NCBI RefSeq assembly: GCF_005144585.1
Contig: NZ_SSMQ01000044.1
Location: 44,859-108,858 of the forward strand
Source: Polyangium fumosum
GTDB taxonomy: Bacteria > Myxococcota_A > Polyangia > Polyangiales > Polyangiaceae
Reading direction: 5' to 3'
Length of the DNA stretch: 64,000 nucleotides
Positions 44,243-52,436 of this stretch are shown piece by piece (the first letter of the stretch is position 1; every line of letters starts with the position of its first letter). The notes under the pieces were generated by a model, which had not been told where the DNA came from, made no database searches, and worked only from the letters and a program-made list of their open reading frames with translations. The position numbers and the translations under genes are program-made.

Positions 44243-44683
44243 TCAAGGCGCCTGACAGAACTTGTTGATGCTGTCGACGAGGGGGTCTTCTTGTTTGACG
44301 GCCTTGTCGAGGGCGGCCTGGGCCGAGTTGATCTTGGCGAGATCCTTCGCCTCGGCGGCGGCGGCCATGTCGCGGGCGGCCTTGGCCACGTCCTTCGCCA
44401 TCGCCTGGTACTCGGTGGAGTACTTCTTCAGGTCGGGGATCGTGAGCTCCACCTTGGCGGCGTCAGCGGCGACCTTGTCCATCGCGTCGGCCATGCTCTT
44501 GAGCTCGTTCGCCCCCGTGGGATCCGTGCCGCCCTTCGGGGTCTTGTTGAGGCTCTCGACGCCCTTGTTGATCACCTCGATGAGCTGGTTGCACTCGCCG
44601 ACTTTCTTCTGGCCGCAGGCCGTGGCGCCCACGAGCAAAGCAGCGCCCACGATCGCGGCCGAGAACAGGGATTGATGACGCAT
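44243..44683 (-). CDS. Small helical lipoprotein
   Basis: A 146-residue predicted lipoprotein: hydrophobic signal FSAAIVGAALLVGATAC with Cys23, then an all-helical, Lys/Ala/Asp-rich mature part (ADAMDKVAADAAKVELTIPD, split; KDVAKAARDMAAAAEAKD) and two Cys that may pair (ECNQL and KFCQAP). ATG 44683 has AGGAG about 10 nt upstream. Similar small lipoproteins of unknown function are common in myxobacteria; I do not recognise a family. It ends close to the 43-bp repeat array. Confidence 0.78.
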   Translation of the reverse strand: MRHQSLFSAAIVGAALLVGATACGQKKVGECNQLIEVINKGVESLNKTPKGGTDPTGANELKSMADAMDKVAADAAKVELTIPDLKKYSTEYQAMAKDVAKAARDMAAAAEAKDLAKINSAQAALDKAVKQEDPLVDSINKFCQAP

Positions 44684-44754
44684 CTTCGACTGTCTCCTGT
44701 GGAGGGATTGGCGTTCGGTGGCCGCTTTCTTCGAAGAGGCCAGAAACTTCGGGG

Positions 44755-45225
44755 TCACGAGCGTATCCGCCAGTTGCCGTGGAAGGTACGTCCCACGTCG
44801 TCGGCCGTCGGGTCGGTCACGATGATCTCGGGGCGACCGTTCTCCGCGTAGACGATCGTATTTTGCCGGTAGACACGGCCAAATGCGATGGCCTCGTCGC
44901 GCTCCATGCCGTAGACGAGCCACGCAGGCTCGCGCCATACGCCTTCGGGCTCCGCCTCGGAGCCGACGCAGGGCTCGACGCGGTAACAGCCGAGGATGAG
45001 CAGATCCCGGAGCACGTGGTGACGCTGCTCGTTCACCTTGCGGGGCAGGAGCATCGAACGCGGGTTGTAGGCCGTGAGCACGGCGAAACGCCGGTTCAGG
45101 AGCTCGGGCAACGCCGAGTGATCCTGGACGATCTCGCCGTCGAGCGAGGCGCGCAGCGGCGCCCCGTGCGGGCCGGGGAACTCGTAGATCGTCGCGAGGT
45201 ACGAACGGAGGAGCGCTTGGTCCAT
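44755..45225 (-). CDS. DUF3293 domain protein
   Basis: A 156-residue cytoplasmic protein. The segment FAVLTAYNPRS followed by Asn/Arg-rich residues and, later, EPAWLVYGMERDEAIAFGRV and NTIVY fits DUF3293, small proteins of unknown function. No signal or membrane segment. It is upstream of the small lipoprotein gene (71-nt gap, same strand) and divergent from the ABC operon across 142 nt. Confidence 0.78.
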   Translation of the reverse strand: MDQALLRSYLATIYEFPGPHGAPLRASLDGEIVQDHSALPELLNRRFAVLTAYNPRSMLLPRKVNEQRHHVLRDLLILGCYRVEPCVGSEAEPEGVWREPAWLVYGMERDEAIAFGRVYRQNTIVYAENGRPEIIVTDPTADDVGRTFHGNWRIRS

Positions 45226-45367
45226 CGAGAGGTCAGACCGCTCCTACCAGAGTGGCGGCCCGCCCGCTACCAGGCTCGGCGCGTGACGGCGCACGTGGCC
45301 ACGTCCCCGTGAGCCCGCCCGCGCGTCTTTCCCTTCCTGGCCGCCTGCGCTAAGCCCCTCCCCCGGG

Positions 45368-46339
45368 ATGATCGAAGTGGAGCGCCTCTCCAAGTCGTAC
45401 GGCGCCTTTCGCGCCGTGTCGGATGTGTCGTTTCACGTCGAGCGCGGCGAGGTCGTCGGCTTCCTCGGGCCGAATGGCGCCGGCAAGAGCACGACGCTGC
45501 GCATGCTCGCTGGCTTCCTCGGGCCGAGCGCGGGGCGGATTCGCATCGGGGGGCACGACATCGCCGAGGAGCCGCTGCTCGCGCGCGAGAAGCTCGGGTA
45601 CATGCCCGAGACATCGCCGCTCTACCCGGAGATGCGGGTGCGCGAGTATCTCGCCTTCCGTGCCGAGGTGAAGCGCGTGCCCCGCGGCGCGCGGGGGAAG
45701 GCGGTCGAGCGGGCCGCGGAGGAGGCGCGGGTCGACGATGTCGCGGATGTGCTCGTGCGGCACCTGTCGAAGGGGTACCGGCAGCGCGTCGGGCTCGCGG
45801 ATGCGCTGCTCGGGGATCCGCCGGTGCTGATCCTCGACGAGCCCACGGCGGGGCTCGATCCGAACCAGATCCGCGAGGTGCGCGAGCTCGTGAAGCGGCG
45901 CGGGAAGGACCACGCGATCCTGATCTCGACGCACATCCTGTCGGAGGTCGAGGCGACGTGCTCGCGCGCGCTCGTGGTCGCGCGGGGCAAGCTCGTGGCG
46001 TCGGGGACCATCGAGGAGCTGCGCGAGATGCGGCGCGCCTCGGGGCTCCGGATCGTCGTGCGCGGGGAGGCCAAGCGCGCGCTCGGGGTCGTTCGTGCGC
46101 TCCCGGAGGTCGCGGGGGCCGAGGAGGATGCGGGGCACGCGCCAGCGGCGGATGCGACGGCGCTCCTCGTCGAGTACCGGCGCGCCGAGGGTGGGGCCGA
46201 GGCGGCCGAGCGGATCGTCGCGGCGCTCGTCGGCGCGGGGCTCGGGGTGCGCGAGGTCGTGCCCCGCGCGGCGACGCTCGAGCAGGTCTTCTCCGAGCTC
46301 ACGCGCGGCGACGAGGAAGTGGCCGAGGTGCAGGCGTGA
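45368..46339 (+). CDS. ABC transporter ATP-binding protein (GldA/ABC-2 type)
   Basis: A 323-residue ATPase: Walker A GPNGAGKST (34-42), Q-loop region, signature LSKGYRQRV (near 134), Walker B VLILDEPTAGLDP (near 154) and the switch His in STHI. A C-terminal extension of about 95 residues, typical of ABC-2 export ATPases, carries ATLEQVFSELTRG. First gene of a four-gene operon; its stop overlaps the permease start (GTGA). Together with the next genes it resembles the GldAFG set of Bacteroidetes gliding and the NosFY type, here probably an envelope export or polymer-handling system. Confidence 0.93.
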   Translation: MIEVERLSKSYGAFRAVSDVSFHVERGEVVGFLGPNGAGKSTTLRMLAGFLGPSAGRIRIGGHDIAEEPLLAREKLGYMPETSPLYPEMRVREYLAFRAEVKRVPRGARGKAVERAAEEARVDDVADVLVRHLSKGYRQRVGLADALLGDPPVLILDEPTAGLDPNQIREVRELVKRRGKDHAILISTHILSEVEATCSRALVVARGKLVASGTIEELREMRRASGLRIVVRGEAKRALGVVRALPEVAGAEEDAGHAPAADATALLVEYRRAEGGAEAAERIVAALVGAGLGVREVVPRAATLEQVFSELTRGDEEVAEVQA

Positions 46340-47085
46340 GGGGGTTTTGGCCGATCTTCAAGCGGGAGCTCTTCGCGCTCTTCGTCACGCCGCTCGCCTG
46401 GGTGGTGATCACGTCGTTCCTGCTGCTCCAGGGCCTGCACTTCTTCCTGATCGTCGTGAACTTCGCGGCGGCGCCGGCGGAGTCGCTCGGCGACAGCGGG
46501 CCGGTGCAGGCCTTCTTCGGCCAGACGATGCTGCTCTACGTGCCGCTCCTGCTCGTCTGCCCGCTGCTCACGATGCGGCTCTTCGCCGAGGAGCGGCGAA
46601 GCGGCACGATCGAGACGCTCCTCACGGCGCCCGTGGGCACCGTGGGGGTCGTGCTGGCGAAGTACGCGGCCGCGGTGGCGACGTACGTGGTGATGTGGGC
46701 GCCGACGGTCCTCTACATCGTGATCCTCGCGCGGACCGGGGACGTCGACTGGCGGGTCGTGGGGACGAGTTACCTCTCGGTCTTCGCGATCGGCGCGGGG
46801 TACCTCGCGCTCGGCGTCATGACGAGCGCGCTCACGCAGAGCCAGCTCACGGCCGCGGTGCTCTCGGCGCTGGCGATCTCGGGGCTGTTTTTCTTCGGCT
46901 TCGCGGAGTTCATCGTGCCCGACGGTCCGGCGCACGATCTCGCGACCCACGTCTCCGTTTGGACCCAAATGAATGACGCGTCCCGCGGGCTGCTCGACTC
47001 GCGGCGGCTGCTCTTCGACGCGACCGTCGTGCTCCTGCCGCTCTTCGTCACGGTGCGCGCCGTCGAGGCGTGGAGGTGGGGATGA
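46336..47085 (+). CDS. ABC-2 type permease (GldF-like)
   Basis: A 249-residue membrane protein with six helices and the ABC-2 pattern: short cytoplasmic start GFWPIFKRELFALFVTPLAW, and MRLFAEERRSGTIETLLTAP in the first cytoplasmic loop, a hallmark of GldF/NosY-like permeases. GTG 46336 has GAGGTG 5 nt upstream and overlaps the ATPase stop. Its own stop overlaps the next start (ATGA). Confidence 0.92.
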   Translation: MRGFWPIFKRELFALFVTPLAWVVITSFLLLQGLHFFLIVVNFAAAPAESLGDSGPVQAFFGQTMLLYVPLLLVCPLLTMRLFAEERRSGTIETLLTAPVGTVGVVLAKYAAAVATYVVMWAPTVLYIVILARTGDVDWRVVGTSYLSVFAIGAGYLALGVMTSALTQSQLTAAVLSALAISGLFFFGFAEFIVPDGPAHDLATHVSVWTQMNDASRGLLDSRRLLFDATVVLLPLFVTVRAVEAWRWG

Positions 47086-48755
47086 GCGAGGAGCGCAAGC
47101 CGAAAAAGGGCAAGAAGGCGCCGCGGTCCGAAGCTCCGAAGCCGAAGGACGTGAAGCCTCGGGCCCCCAAGGCGCCCGATCCGCCGCGCGAAGCCGCGCC
47201 CGAAGCTCCGGCCGGGACGAGCGCGGGGACCAAGCTCGGCGCGCTCGTCGGGCTCGTGGCGGCGATGGTGCTCGCGGTGCTCGTGAACGTGGTCGCGGCG
47301 CGGCACTACCGGCGCTTCGATTTCACGAAGGGCGGGCTCTACACGCTGAGCCCGGCGACCGTGCAGACGCTCCACGCGCTCGGCGAGCCGATCCGCATCG
47401 ACGTGCTCTTGCCGTCGGGGGATCCGCTCGCGCTCTCGATCCGGCACCTGCTCGAAGCGTACCGGAGCGAGACGTCGCGCCTCGAAGTGCACTTCACCGA
47501 TCCGGATCGCCACGCGGCCGAGTTCGTCGCGGTGCAGCGCAAGTACGACGAGCGCGTCGTCGACGGTCGGGTCGTGACGGACGCGGCGATCGTCATCGCG
47601 CGGGGCGACCGCGTGCAGTTCATCACGCCGCGGGATCTCGTCGAGGTCGAGGACGAGAACGACGTGCGCGCGCGGCCTCGCCTGGAGCAAGCGCTCACCG
47701 CGGCGATCCGCGCCGTCGTGTCCACGGATCGGCCGAAGATCTGCTTCACGACGGGGCACGACGAGAAGTCGATCGAGACGGGCGGCAGTGGCCTCGCGCC
47801 GCTCCGCGAGCGGCTCGAAAAGAACGGCCACGAGGTCGCGACCGTCGATGCCCGCGAGAAGGCCGACGACAAGGACAAGGCGCGCGCGCCGTACGCCGGT
47901 TGTCGTGTCGTCGTGGTCGCCGGGCCGGGACAGCGTTTCTCCGAGGCGGACACGAAGAAACTCGAAGGGTTCGTCGAGCAAGGCGGCAACGTCCTCGTCG
48001 CCGTCGGGCCCGTGCCGGACGAGGGGGACCAGAAGTACCTCGATCTCGGCCTCGATCCCTTGCTCGATCGCTTCGGGATCGCGCTCGCGCGGGACTTCGT
48101 GTTCGAGACCGATCCACGCCTGCGCGCCGTGCGCGGCTACGGCGAGACGTTCCTGCCGATCGCCAAGCCGCATCCGATCACCGAGGGCCTGATCCGCGCC
48201 GAGCAGCAGGGCCTCGGCGCGGTCATGACCGTGGCGAGCTCGCTCCAGAAAACGGGCAAGGGCACTGCTGCGGTGTCGCCGCTCCTGGAGACGAGCGAGG
48301 ACGCCTTCGGCATGATCGACTTCTTCACGTGGGCGAAAAACCCCTCGGATCCCGCGCCGAACGACGCGGATCACAAGGGCCCGCTCACGGTCTCGTTCGC
48401 CGCGGAGATGCCCAAACGTCCGGGCGCCGAGCGCGGCGCGCGGTTCGTGGCCCTCGGCTCCGCGAGCCCGATGATGGGCGAGAACTGGCAGAGCGACGAG
48501 CTGCGCGGCACGGCGATCTTCGTCGAGAGCGCGATCGCCTGGCTCGCCTCGGCGCCCACGCCCCTCGACATCCCGAACAAGCCCGCCTTCACCGCGGGCC
48601 TGCGCATGAGCGAGGACTCGCTCGCCTCGGTCTTCCGCTACGTCGTGGTGTTCATCCCGCTCGCGTCCGTGCTCACCGGGCTCGCCGTGCACCTCCGAAG
48701 GCGCGCGACGGAGCGGCGCGGGACACGCAAGGAGAAGGAGCGAGCGTCCGAATGA
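47082..48755 (+). CDS. GldG-like ABC auxiliary transmembrane protein
   Basis: A 557-residue protein. A Lys/Pro-rich cytoplasmic start of about 45 residues precedes one N-terminal transmembrane helix (LGALVGLVAAMVLAVLVNVV). The large extracytoplasmic domain matches the 'ABC-type uncharacterised transport system' (GldG) family: RRFDFTKGGLYTLSPATVQT, CFTTGHDEKSIE and the region FVEQGGNVLVAVGP. A second helix near residue 530 returns to a basic C-terminus. It should work with the ATPase and permease in the envelope. ATG 47082 follows GGAGGTG. Confidence 0.9.
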   Translation: MSEERKPKKGKKAPRSEAPKPKDVKPRAPKAPDPPREAAPEAPAGTSAGTKLGALVGLVAAMVLAVLVNVVAARHYRRFDFTKGGLYTLSPATVQTLHALGEPIRIDVLLPSGDPLALSIRHLLEAYRSETSRLEVHFTDPDRHAAEFVAVQRKYDERVVDGRVVTDAAIVIARGDRVQFITPRDLVEVEDENDVRARPRLEQALTAAIRAVVSTDRPKICFTTGHDEKSIETGGSGLAPLRERLEKNGHEVATVDAREKADDKDKARAPYAGCRVVVVAGPGQRFSEADTKKLEGFVEQGGNVLVAVGPVPDEGDQKYLDLGLDPLLDRFGIALARDFVFETDPRLRAVRGYGETFLPIAKPHPITEGLIRAEQQGLGAVMTVASSLQKTGKGTAAVSPLLETSEDAFGMIDFFTWAKNPSDPAPNDADHKGPLTVSFAAEMPKRPGAERGARFVALGSASPMMGENWQSDELRGTAIFVESAIAWLASAPTPLDIPNKPAFTAGLRMSEDSLASVFRYVVVFIPLASVLTGLAVHLRRRATERRGTRKEKERASE

Positions 48756-51019
48756 GCTTCGCGAAGATCGCGAAGAAACACGCGACCACGCTCGTCCTCA
48801 GCGCCCTCGCGATCGGCGCGGGCGCCTATGTGTTCGTCGTGGATCGTGGCTCGGTCACGACCGAGGAGGCCACACAACGAAAGAAAAACGTGCTTCTCGC
48901 GTGGAGGCCCGACGAGATCACCGAGGTCGTGATCGAGCAGGGCGCGTCGTCCGCGAAGCTCACGCGCACGCCGCCCGACGCGCTCGGACAACACTTCTGG
49001 GAGGTCACGATCGGGGGCGAGCGTTTCCCCGCGGAGGCGCAGATCGTCGATCAGCTCCTCGGCACGCTGGAGTTCGCCACGCACGAGCGGGTGATCGCGC
49101 CGGACAGCGTGGATCGCGCGGCGAGCGGCCTCGATGCGCCGCGCGCGCGCCTCGTCGTGACCACGCCGGGGCGCACCACGACGCTCGCGATCGGAGGGCC
49201 CGCGCAGGCCCCGGCCGGCGCCGCGATCGTCGAGGTCCACGAGGGCGATCGCGCCTCGTTCCAGGTGATCACGAAGGAGCTCGTCACGGCCCTCGCGCTC
49301 GATCCGAGCTCGCTCCGATCCCGGGATCTCCTCCCCTACCCCACGCCCGATGTCACGCGCTTTCAGATCGAAGGCCCGAGCGGCATGTTCGCGCTCGCGC
49401 GCCCCACGGACGGGGGCGACGCGCTCCTGCTCGACGTCCCCGCGAAGGACGCAGGTCGCCGCGCCTCCCGCGCCGCCACGGACGAGTTCGAAAGCACGTT
49501 CTCCCGCATGCGGGCCGAGGCCTTCCTCTCGGACGAAGCTGCGCGCCGCGCGTCCACACCGACCGCGACGCTCACGCTGACCCCCAAGGACACGACGAAG
49601 CCCAAGGGAATCCTCGTCCTCGGCGGAGCGTGTCCCGACAAGCCGGACCTCGTCGTCGCGCTGCAGACGGCCCCCACACGCGCCGCAGCCTGCGTACCTG
49701 CGAGCTTCCTCGACGCGCTCTCCAAGCCCGAGGGCACGTTCGTGGATCGCAACGCGTTCTTCGCGACGATCGACGAGATCCACGAGGTCACGCTCACCGC
49801 GGGCGATCGCCGCATCGAGCTCGCGCGCAAGGGCACGGGCTTTCACGAGCGCGCCCCCGAGGATCGCGACATCGAGGGCGACACCGGCCGCCTCTTCCTC
49901 GAATCCCTCCTCGCCCTCCGCGCGAAGGACTTTCTTGCGCTCGGCGATCGCGCCTCGCTCGGCCTCGATCCGCCCCAAGGCAAGGTCCGTCTCGTCTCGG
50001 TCTTGCCCTCACGAAACCCCGACGGCGGCGACGACGATCGGATCGAAGAGCTGCTGATCGGCAAACCCCAGGGCGACCTCGTCCCCGTCCTGCGCGTCTC
50101 CGACAGCGCCCTCCTCGGGATCCCCGCCGATCGAGCGCGCGTGCTCTTCCCGAGCAAGATCACCCTGCGCAGCCCCACCGTGATCGACGCCCCGCAGACG
50201 AGCCTGCGCGCGATGCGCATCACCGAAGGTGATCGCGTGCAGCAGCTCGAACGCACGGCCGAGGGAAGCTTTGCGCTCAAAGAACCTCGCGGCAAAAACC
50301 TCACGGCCGATCTCGGCTTCGGCGCGGAGCTCGCCGCGTCCCTGCTCCCCTTGCGCGTCGAGCGCTTCGTCGCCGAGCGCGACGACGGCTCTTTTGGGCT
50401 CGCGAACCCGCGTTTGGTCATCGAGCTCGACCTCGCCGCAGCCAACGACGCGGGCGCGCACACCGTGCGCCTGCTCCTCGGCGCCCCGACGACCGGCGGC
50501 TCCTTCGCGCGCCTCGACGGCGACGACGCCGTCTTCGTGATCAATCCGAAGATCGAAGCCGCGGCCGGAAAATGGCTGCTCGACCGATCGATCTTCACGC
50601 TCGACGTGACCGAGATCCAGAAGGTCACCCTCACCCCTTCGGATCGGCGCAAGCCGCCCCTCGTCCTCGATCGCGTGGGAGACGCGCTGCGCATCCAGGG
50701 CGACGAGACCGCGACCGCGAAGGCCGCCGCGATCCGCGACGCCCTCGCCGACATCATCCCCGAAGGCGCCGTCCGTATCGGGCCACCTCGCAAAGAAGAG
50801 GGCCTCGATCCGCCCGCCGTCGTGATCACCATCGAGCGCCGCGGCCTCGATCCCGACGCGCCGCCCGCCGTCGATCCCCAGCGCACCCTGCGGATCTCCC
50901 TCGGCGCCGGCGACGCGTTCCGCGGGACGAACGTCACCTACGCCCGCCGCGACGGGATCGACGCGACCTACGCCATCGCGCAAGCCAAGACGCGCGTCTT
51001 CTTCGACGCCGCCCGCTAG
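48752..51019 (+). CDS. DUF4340 domain protein
   Basis: A 755-residue protein with a single N-terminal transmembrane helix (TTLVLSALAIGAGAYVFVV) and a long exported part made of repeated DUF4340-like units: the pattern 'I..I.L..G....L.R...' followed by 'W.V' recurs around residues 50-100, 340-390 and 610-660. DUF4340 proteins accompany GldG-type ABC systems in many bacteria. The function is unknown. ATG 48752 overlaps the upstream stop (ATGA); the stop codon itself lies in the stem of a perfect terminator hairpin. Confidence 0.88.
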   Translation: MSFAKIAKKHATTLVLSALAIGAGAYVFVVDRGSVTTEEATQRKKNVLLAWRPDEITEVVIEQGASSAKLTRTPPDALGQHFWEVTIGGERFPAEAQIVDQLLGTLEFATHERVIAPDSVDRAASGLDAPRARLVVTTPGRTTTLAIGGPAQAPAGAAIVEVHEGDRASFQVITKELVTALALDPSSLRSRDLLPYPTPDVTRFQIEGPSGMFALARPTDGGDALLLDVPAKDAGRRASRAATDEFESTFSRMRAEAFLSDEAARRASTPTATLTLTPKDTTKPKGILVLGGACPDKPDLVVALQTAPTRAAACVPASFLDALSKPEGTFVDRNAFFATIDEIHEVTLTAGDRRIELARKGTGFHERAPEDRDIEGDTGRLFLESLLALRAKDFLALGDRASLGLDPPQGKVRLVSVLPSRNPDGGDDDRIEELLIGKPQGDLVPVLRVSDSALLGIPADRARVLFPSKITLRSPTVIDAPQTSLRAMRITEGDRVQQLERTAEGSFALKEPRGKNLTADLGFGAELAASLLPLRVERFVAERDDGSFGLANPRLVIELDLAAANDAGAHTVRLLLGAPTTGGSFARLDGDDAVFVINPKIEAAAGKWLLDRSIFTLDVTEIQKVTLTPSDRRKPPLVLDRVGDALRIQGDETATAKAAAIRDALADIIPEGAVRIGPPRKEEGLDPPAVVITIERRGLDPDAPPAVDPQRTLRISLGAGDAFRGTNVTYARRDGIDATYAIAQAKTRVFFDAAR

Positions 51020-51062
51020 GACATCGATCGGTTTGACAACCGATCGATGTCCTAGCTCTTTT
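51016..51062 (+). terminator. Perfect 18-bp stem terminator of the ABC operon
   Basis: CTAGGACATCGATCGGTT and AACCGATCGATGTCCTAG form an uninterrupted 18-bp stem with loop TGAC, followed by CTCTTTT. The TAG stop of the DUF4340 gene is part of the left arm. Confidence 0.88.
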
Positions 51063-51067
51063 GTCCC

Positions 51068-51176
51068 GAGGGGGACGCCTCGCGTCCCCCTCTCGCCCGG
51101 GCAAAGCCCGGGCGATTCACCCCCCGAGGCGAGCTCGCTTCGCGATCTCGCAGAGCGCCGAACGGGTCGGCGCTCT
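51068..51176. repeat. Chain of four hairpins downstream of the ABC operon
   Basis: In 109 nt: an 11-bp perfect stem (51068-51092, loop CTC), a 9-bp perfect stem CGCCCGGGC/GCCCGGGCG (51094-51114, loop AAA), a 9-bp stem with one G-T pair (51125-51142) and a 10-bp perfect stem AGAGCGCCGA/TCGGCGCTCT (51152-51176). With the terminator just upstream this makes five consecutive stem-loops. The remaining 210 nt up to the next gene hold no further feature that I can support. Confidence 0.85.
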
Positions 51177-51386
51177 AGGACTCCCGCGACAGCGCGATCT
51201 TCCGAAGAAGACGGAAACTTCGAGGTGCGTCGCAGCCGATGGAGATAGTCCGGAGCACTGTTCGGACGCCCGGCCCGCCGCGCCTCGCGAGAAAACGCGG
51301 CCTTCCCGCGCGGGCCTGGATCCCCGCGAACAAGAAAGCGCAAGGGTGGACCCCTGCGGAGAAAAGAAGGTAGACTCCGTCAGCCC

Positions 51387-52265
51387 ATGTCCACCGACCC
51401 GCGATCCACCCTGGCCGGCCTCGCTGCGCTTCAGGCTGAAACCCTCGGAAGCCCCGACGTCTGCGTCGCCGTCCTCGATGGCCCGGTCGATCTCGCGCAC
51501 CCCGCCTTCCGCGGCGCGAACGTCACGGCCCTCGAGATGCCGGTGTCCAGTGACGAGGCGGCCGACCGCACACACGGCACCCACGTCACGAGCCTCGTGT
51601 TCGGCCAGCCGAGCGGCCCCGCGCCGGGGATCGCGCCGAAGGCGAAGGGCATCGTCGTGCCCGTGCACAACTTCCGCCCCGAGACCAACGCGCCCGCCGG
51701 CAACCCGCCGGATCTCGCGAAGGGCATCCGCGACGCGATCGCCGCCGGCGCCCACGTCATCACGATGCACGGCGGCGCGCTCTCGCCGGACGCGGGCATG
51801 CTCGACGCGCTCGCGAAGGCGCTCGCCCGCGCCGCCGAGCGCAACGTGCTCGTCGTCGTGGCCGCCGAGGGCGACGGCAACGAGCACTTCCACGTGCCCA
51901 CGGCCGCCTCCACGGTGCTCGCCGTCGCGGCCGAGGACGCCGAGGGCAAGCTGCTCGACTTCGGCATGTGGGGACCGACCTACCGCGACAGCGGCATCGT
52001 CGCGCCGGGCGAAGGCCTCATTGGCGCGGCGCCCGGCGGGGGAACCGTCGCGCAGAGCGGCGCGACCTTCGCCGCGGCCATGGTCGCGGGCCTCGCGGCG
52101 CTCCTCCTCAGCGTCCAGATCACGCGCGGAAAGCAGCCCGATGCGCGCGCCGTCCGCTCCGCCCTGCTCCAGAGCGCGATGCCCCTCACGATGTCGCAGA
52201 GCGAGCGCGGCAAGGGCGTCCTCCGCGGCCGCCTCGACGTCGCCGCCGCCCTCAAGCTCATTTGA
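51387..52265 (+). CDS. PatA/PatG-type subtilase-like protein, probably inactive
   Basis: A 292-residue S8-fold protein closest, from memory, to the protease domain of cyanobactin enzymes PatA/PatG: VAVLDGPVDLAHPAF (Asp31), HGTHVTSLVFGQ (His63), GIAPKAKGIVVPV and PGGGTVAQSGATFAAAMVAG. Where active members read SGTSFA, this protein reads SGATFA, so the catalytic Ser is Thr227; the oxyanion Asn of AAGN is Gly162 (AAEGDG). It is therefore likely a pseudoprotease or a much altered enzyme. No signal peptide, no cyanobactin-like precursor or cyclodehydratase nearby. Start ATG 51387. Confidence 0.85.
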   Translation: MSTDPRSTLAGLAALQAETLGSPDVCVAVLDGPVDLAHPAFRGANVTALEMPVSSDEAADRTHGTHVTSLVFGQPSGPAPGIAPKAKGIVVPVHNFRPETNAPAGNPPDLAKGIRDAIAAGAHVITMHGGALSPDAGMLDALAKALARAAERNVLVVVAAEGDGNEHFHVPTAASTVLAVAAEDAEGKLLDFGMWGPTYRDSGIVAPGEGLIGAAPGGGTVAQSGATFAAAMVAGLAALLLSVQITRGKQPDARAVRSALLQSAMPLTMSQSERGKGVLRGRLDVAAALKLI

Positions 52266-52285
52266 CCTCCAAGGAATCGGCGCGC

Positions 52286-52307
52286 CGGCGAGGTTCGTCC
52301 CTCGCCG
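52286..52307 (+). terminator. Hairpin after the subtilase gene
   Basis: An 8-bp perfect stem CGGCGAGG/CCTCGCCG with a 6-nt loop, 20 bases after the stop at 52265. No T-run follows, so termination strength is uncertain. The rest of the 171-nt gap before pyrC shows nothing else. Confidence 0.4.
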
Positions 52308-52436
52308 CGCTCTCCGATTTCATCGCCGGACGAGCCGACGCCGCCTTTGCCCGCGATCGATGCGATCGCGCAAGCCCCGTGGGCAAGCCCGCCGCTTTGC
52401 GAGCCCCCTCCGCGCAAAAATGCTAGAGGGCGGGCG

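Noticed and set aside
44075..44851. Plus-strand open frame of 258 codons through the repeats and the lipoprotein gene
   Set aside because: It spans the tandem repeats and antisense of a lipoprotein gene that has its own Shine-Dalgarno and signal peptide; there is no independent support.
51387..52265. Cyanobactin-type RiPP cluster
   Set aside because: Only the subtilase-like gene is present. No precursor peptide, cyclodehydratase, prenyltransferase or oxidase lies in the flanks, and the catalytic Ser is replaced.
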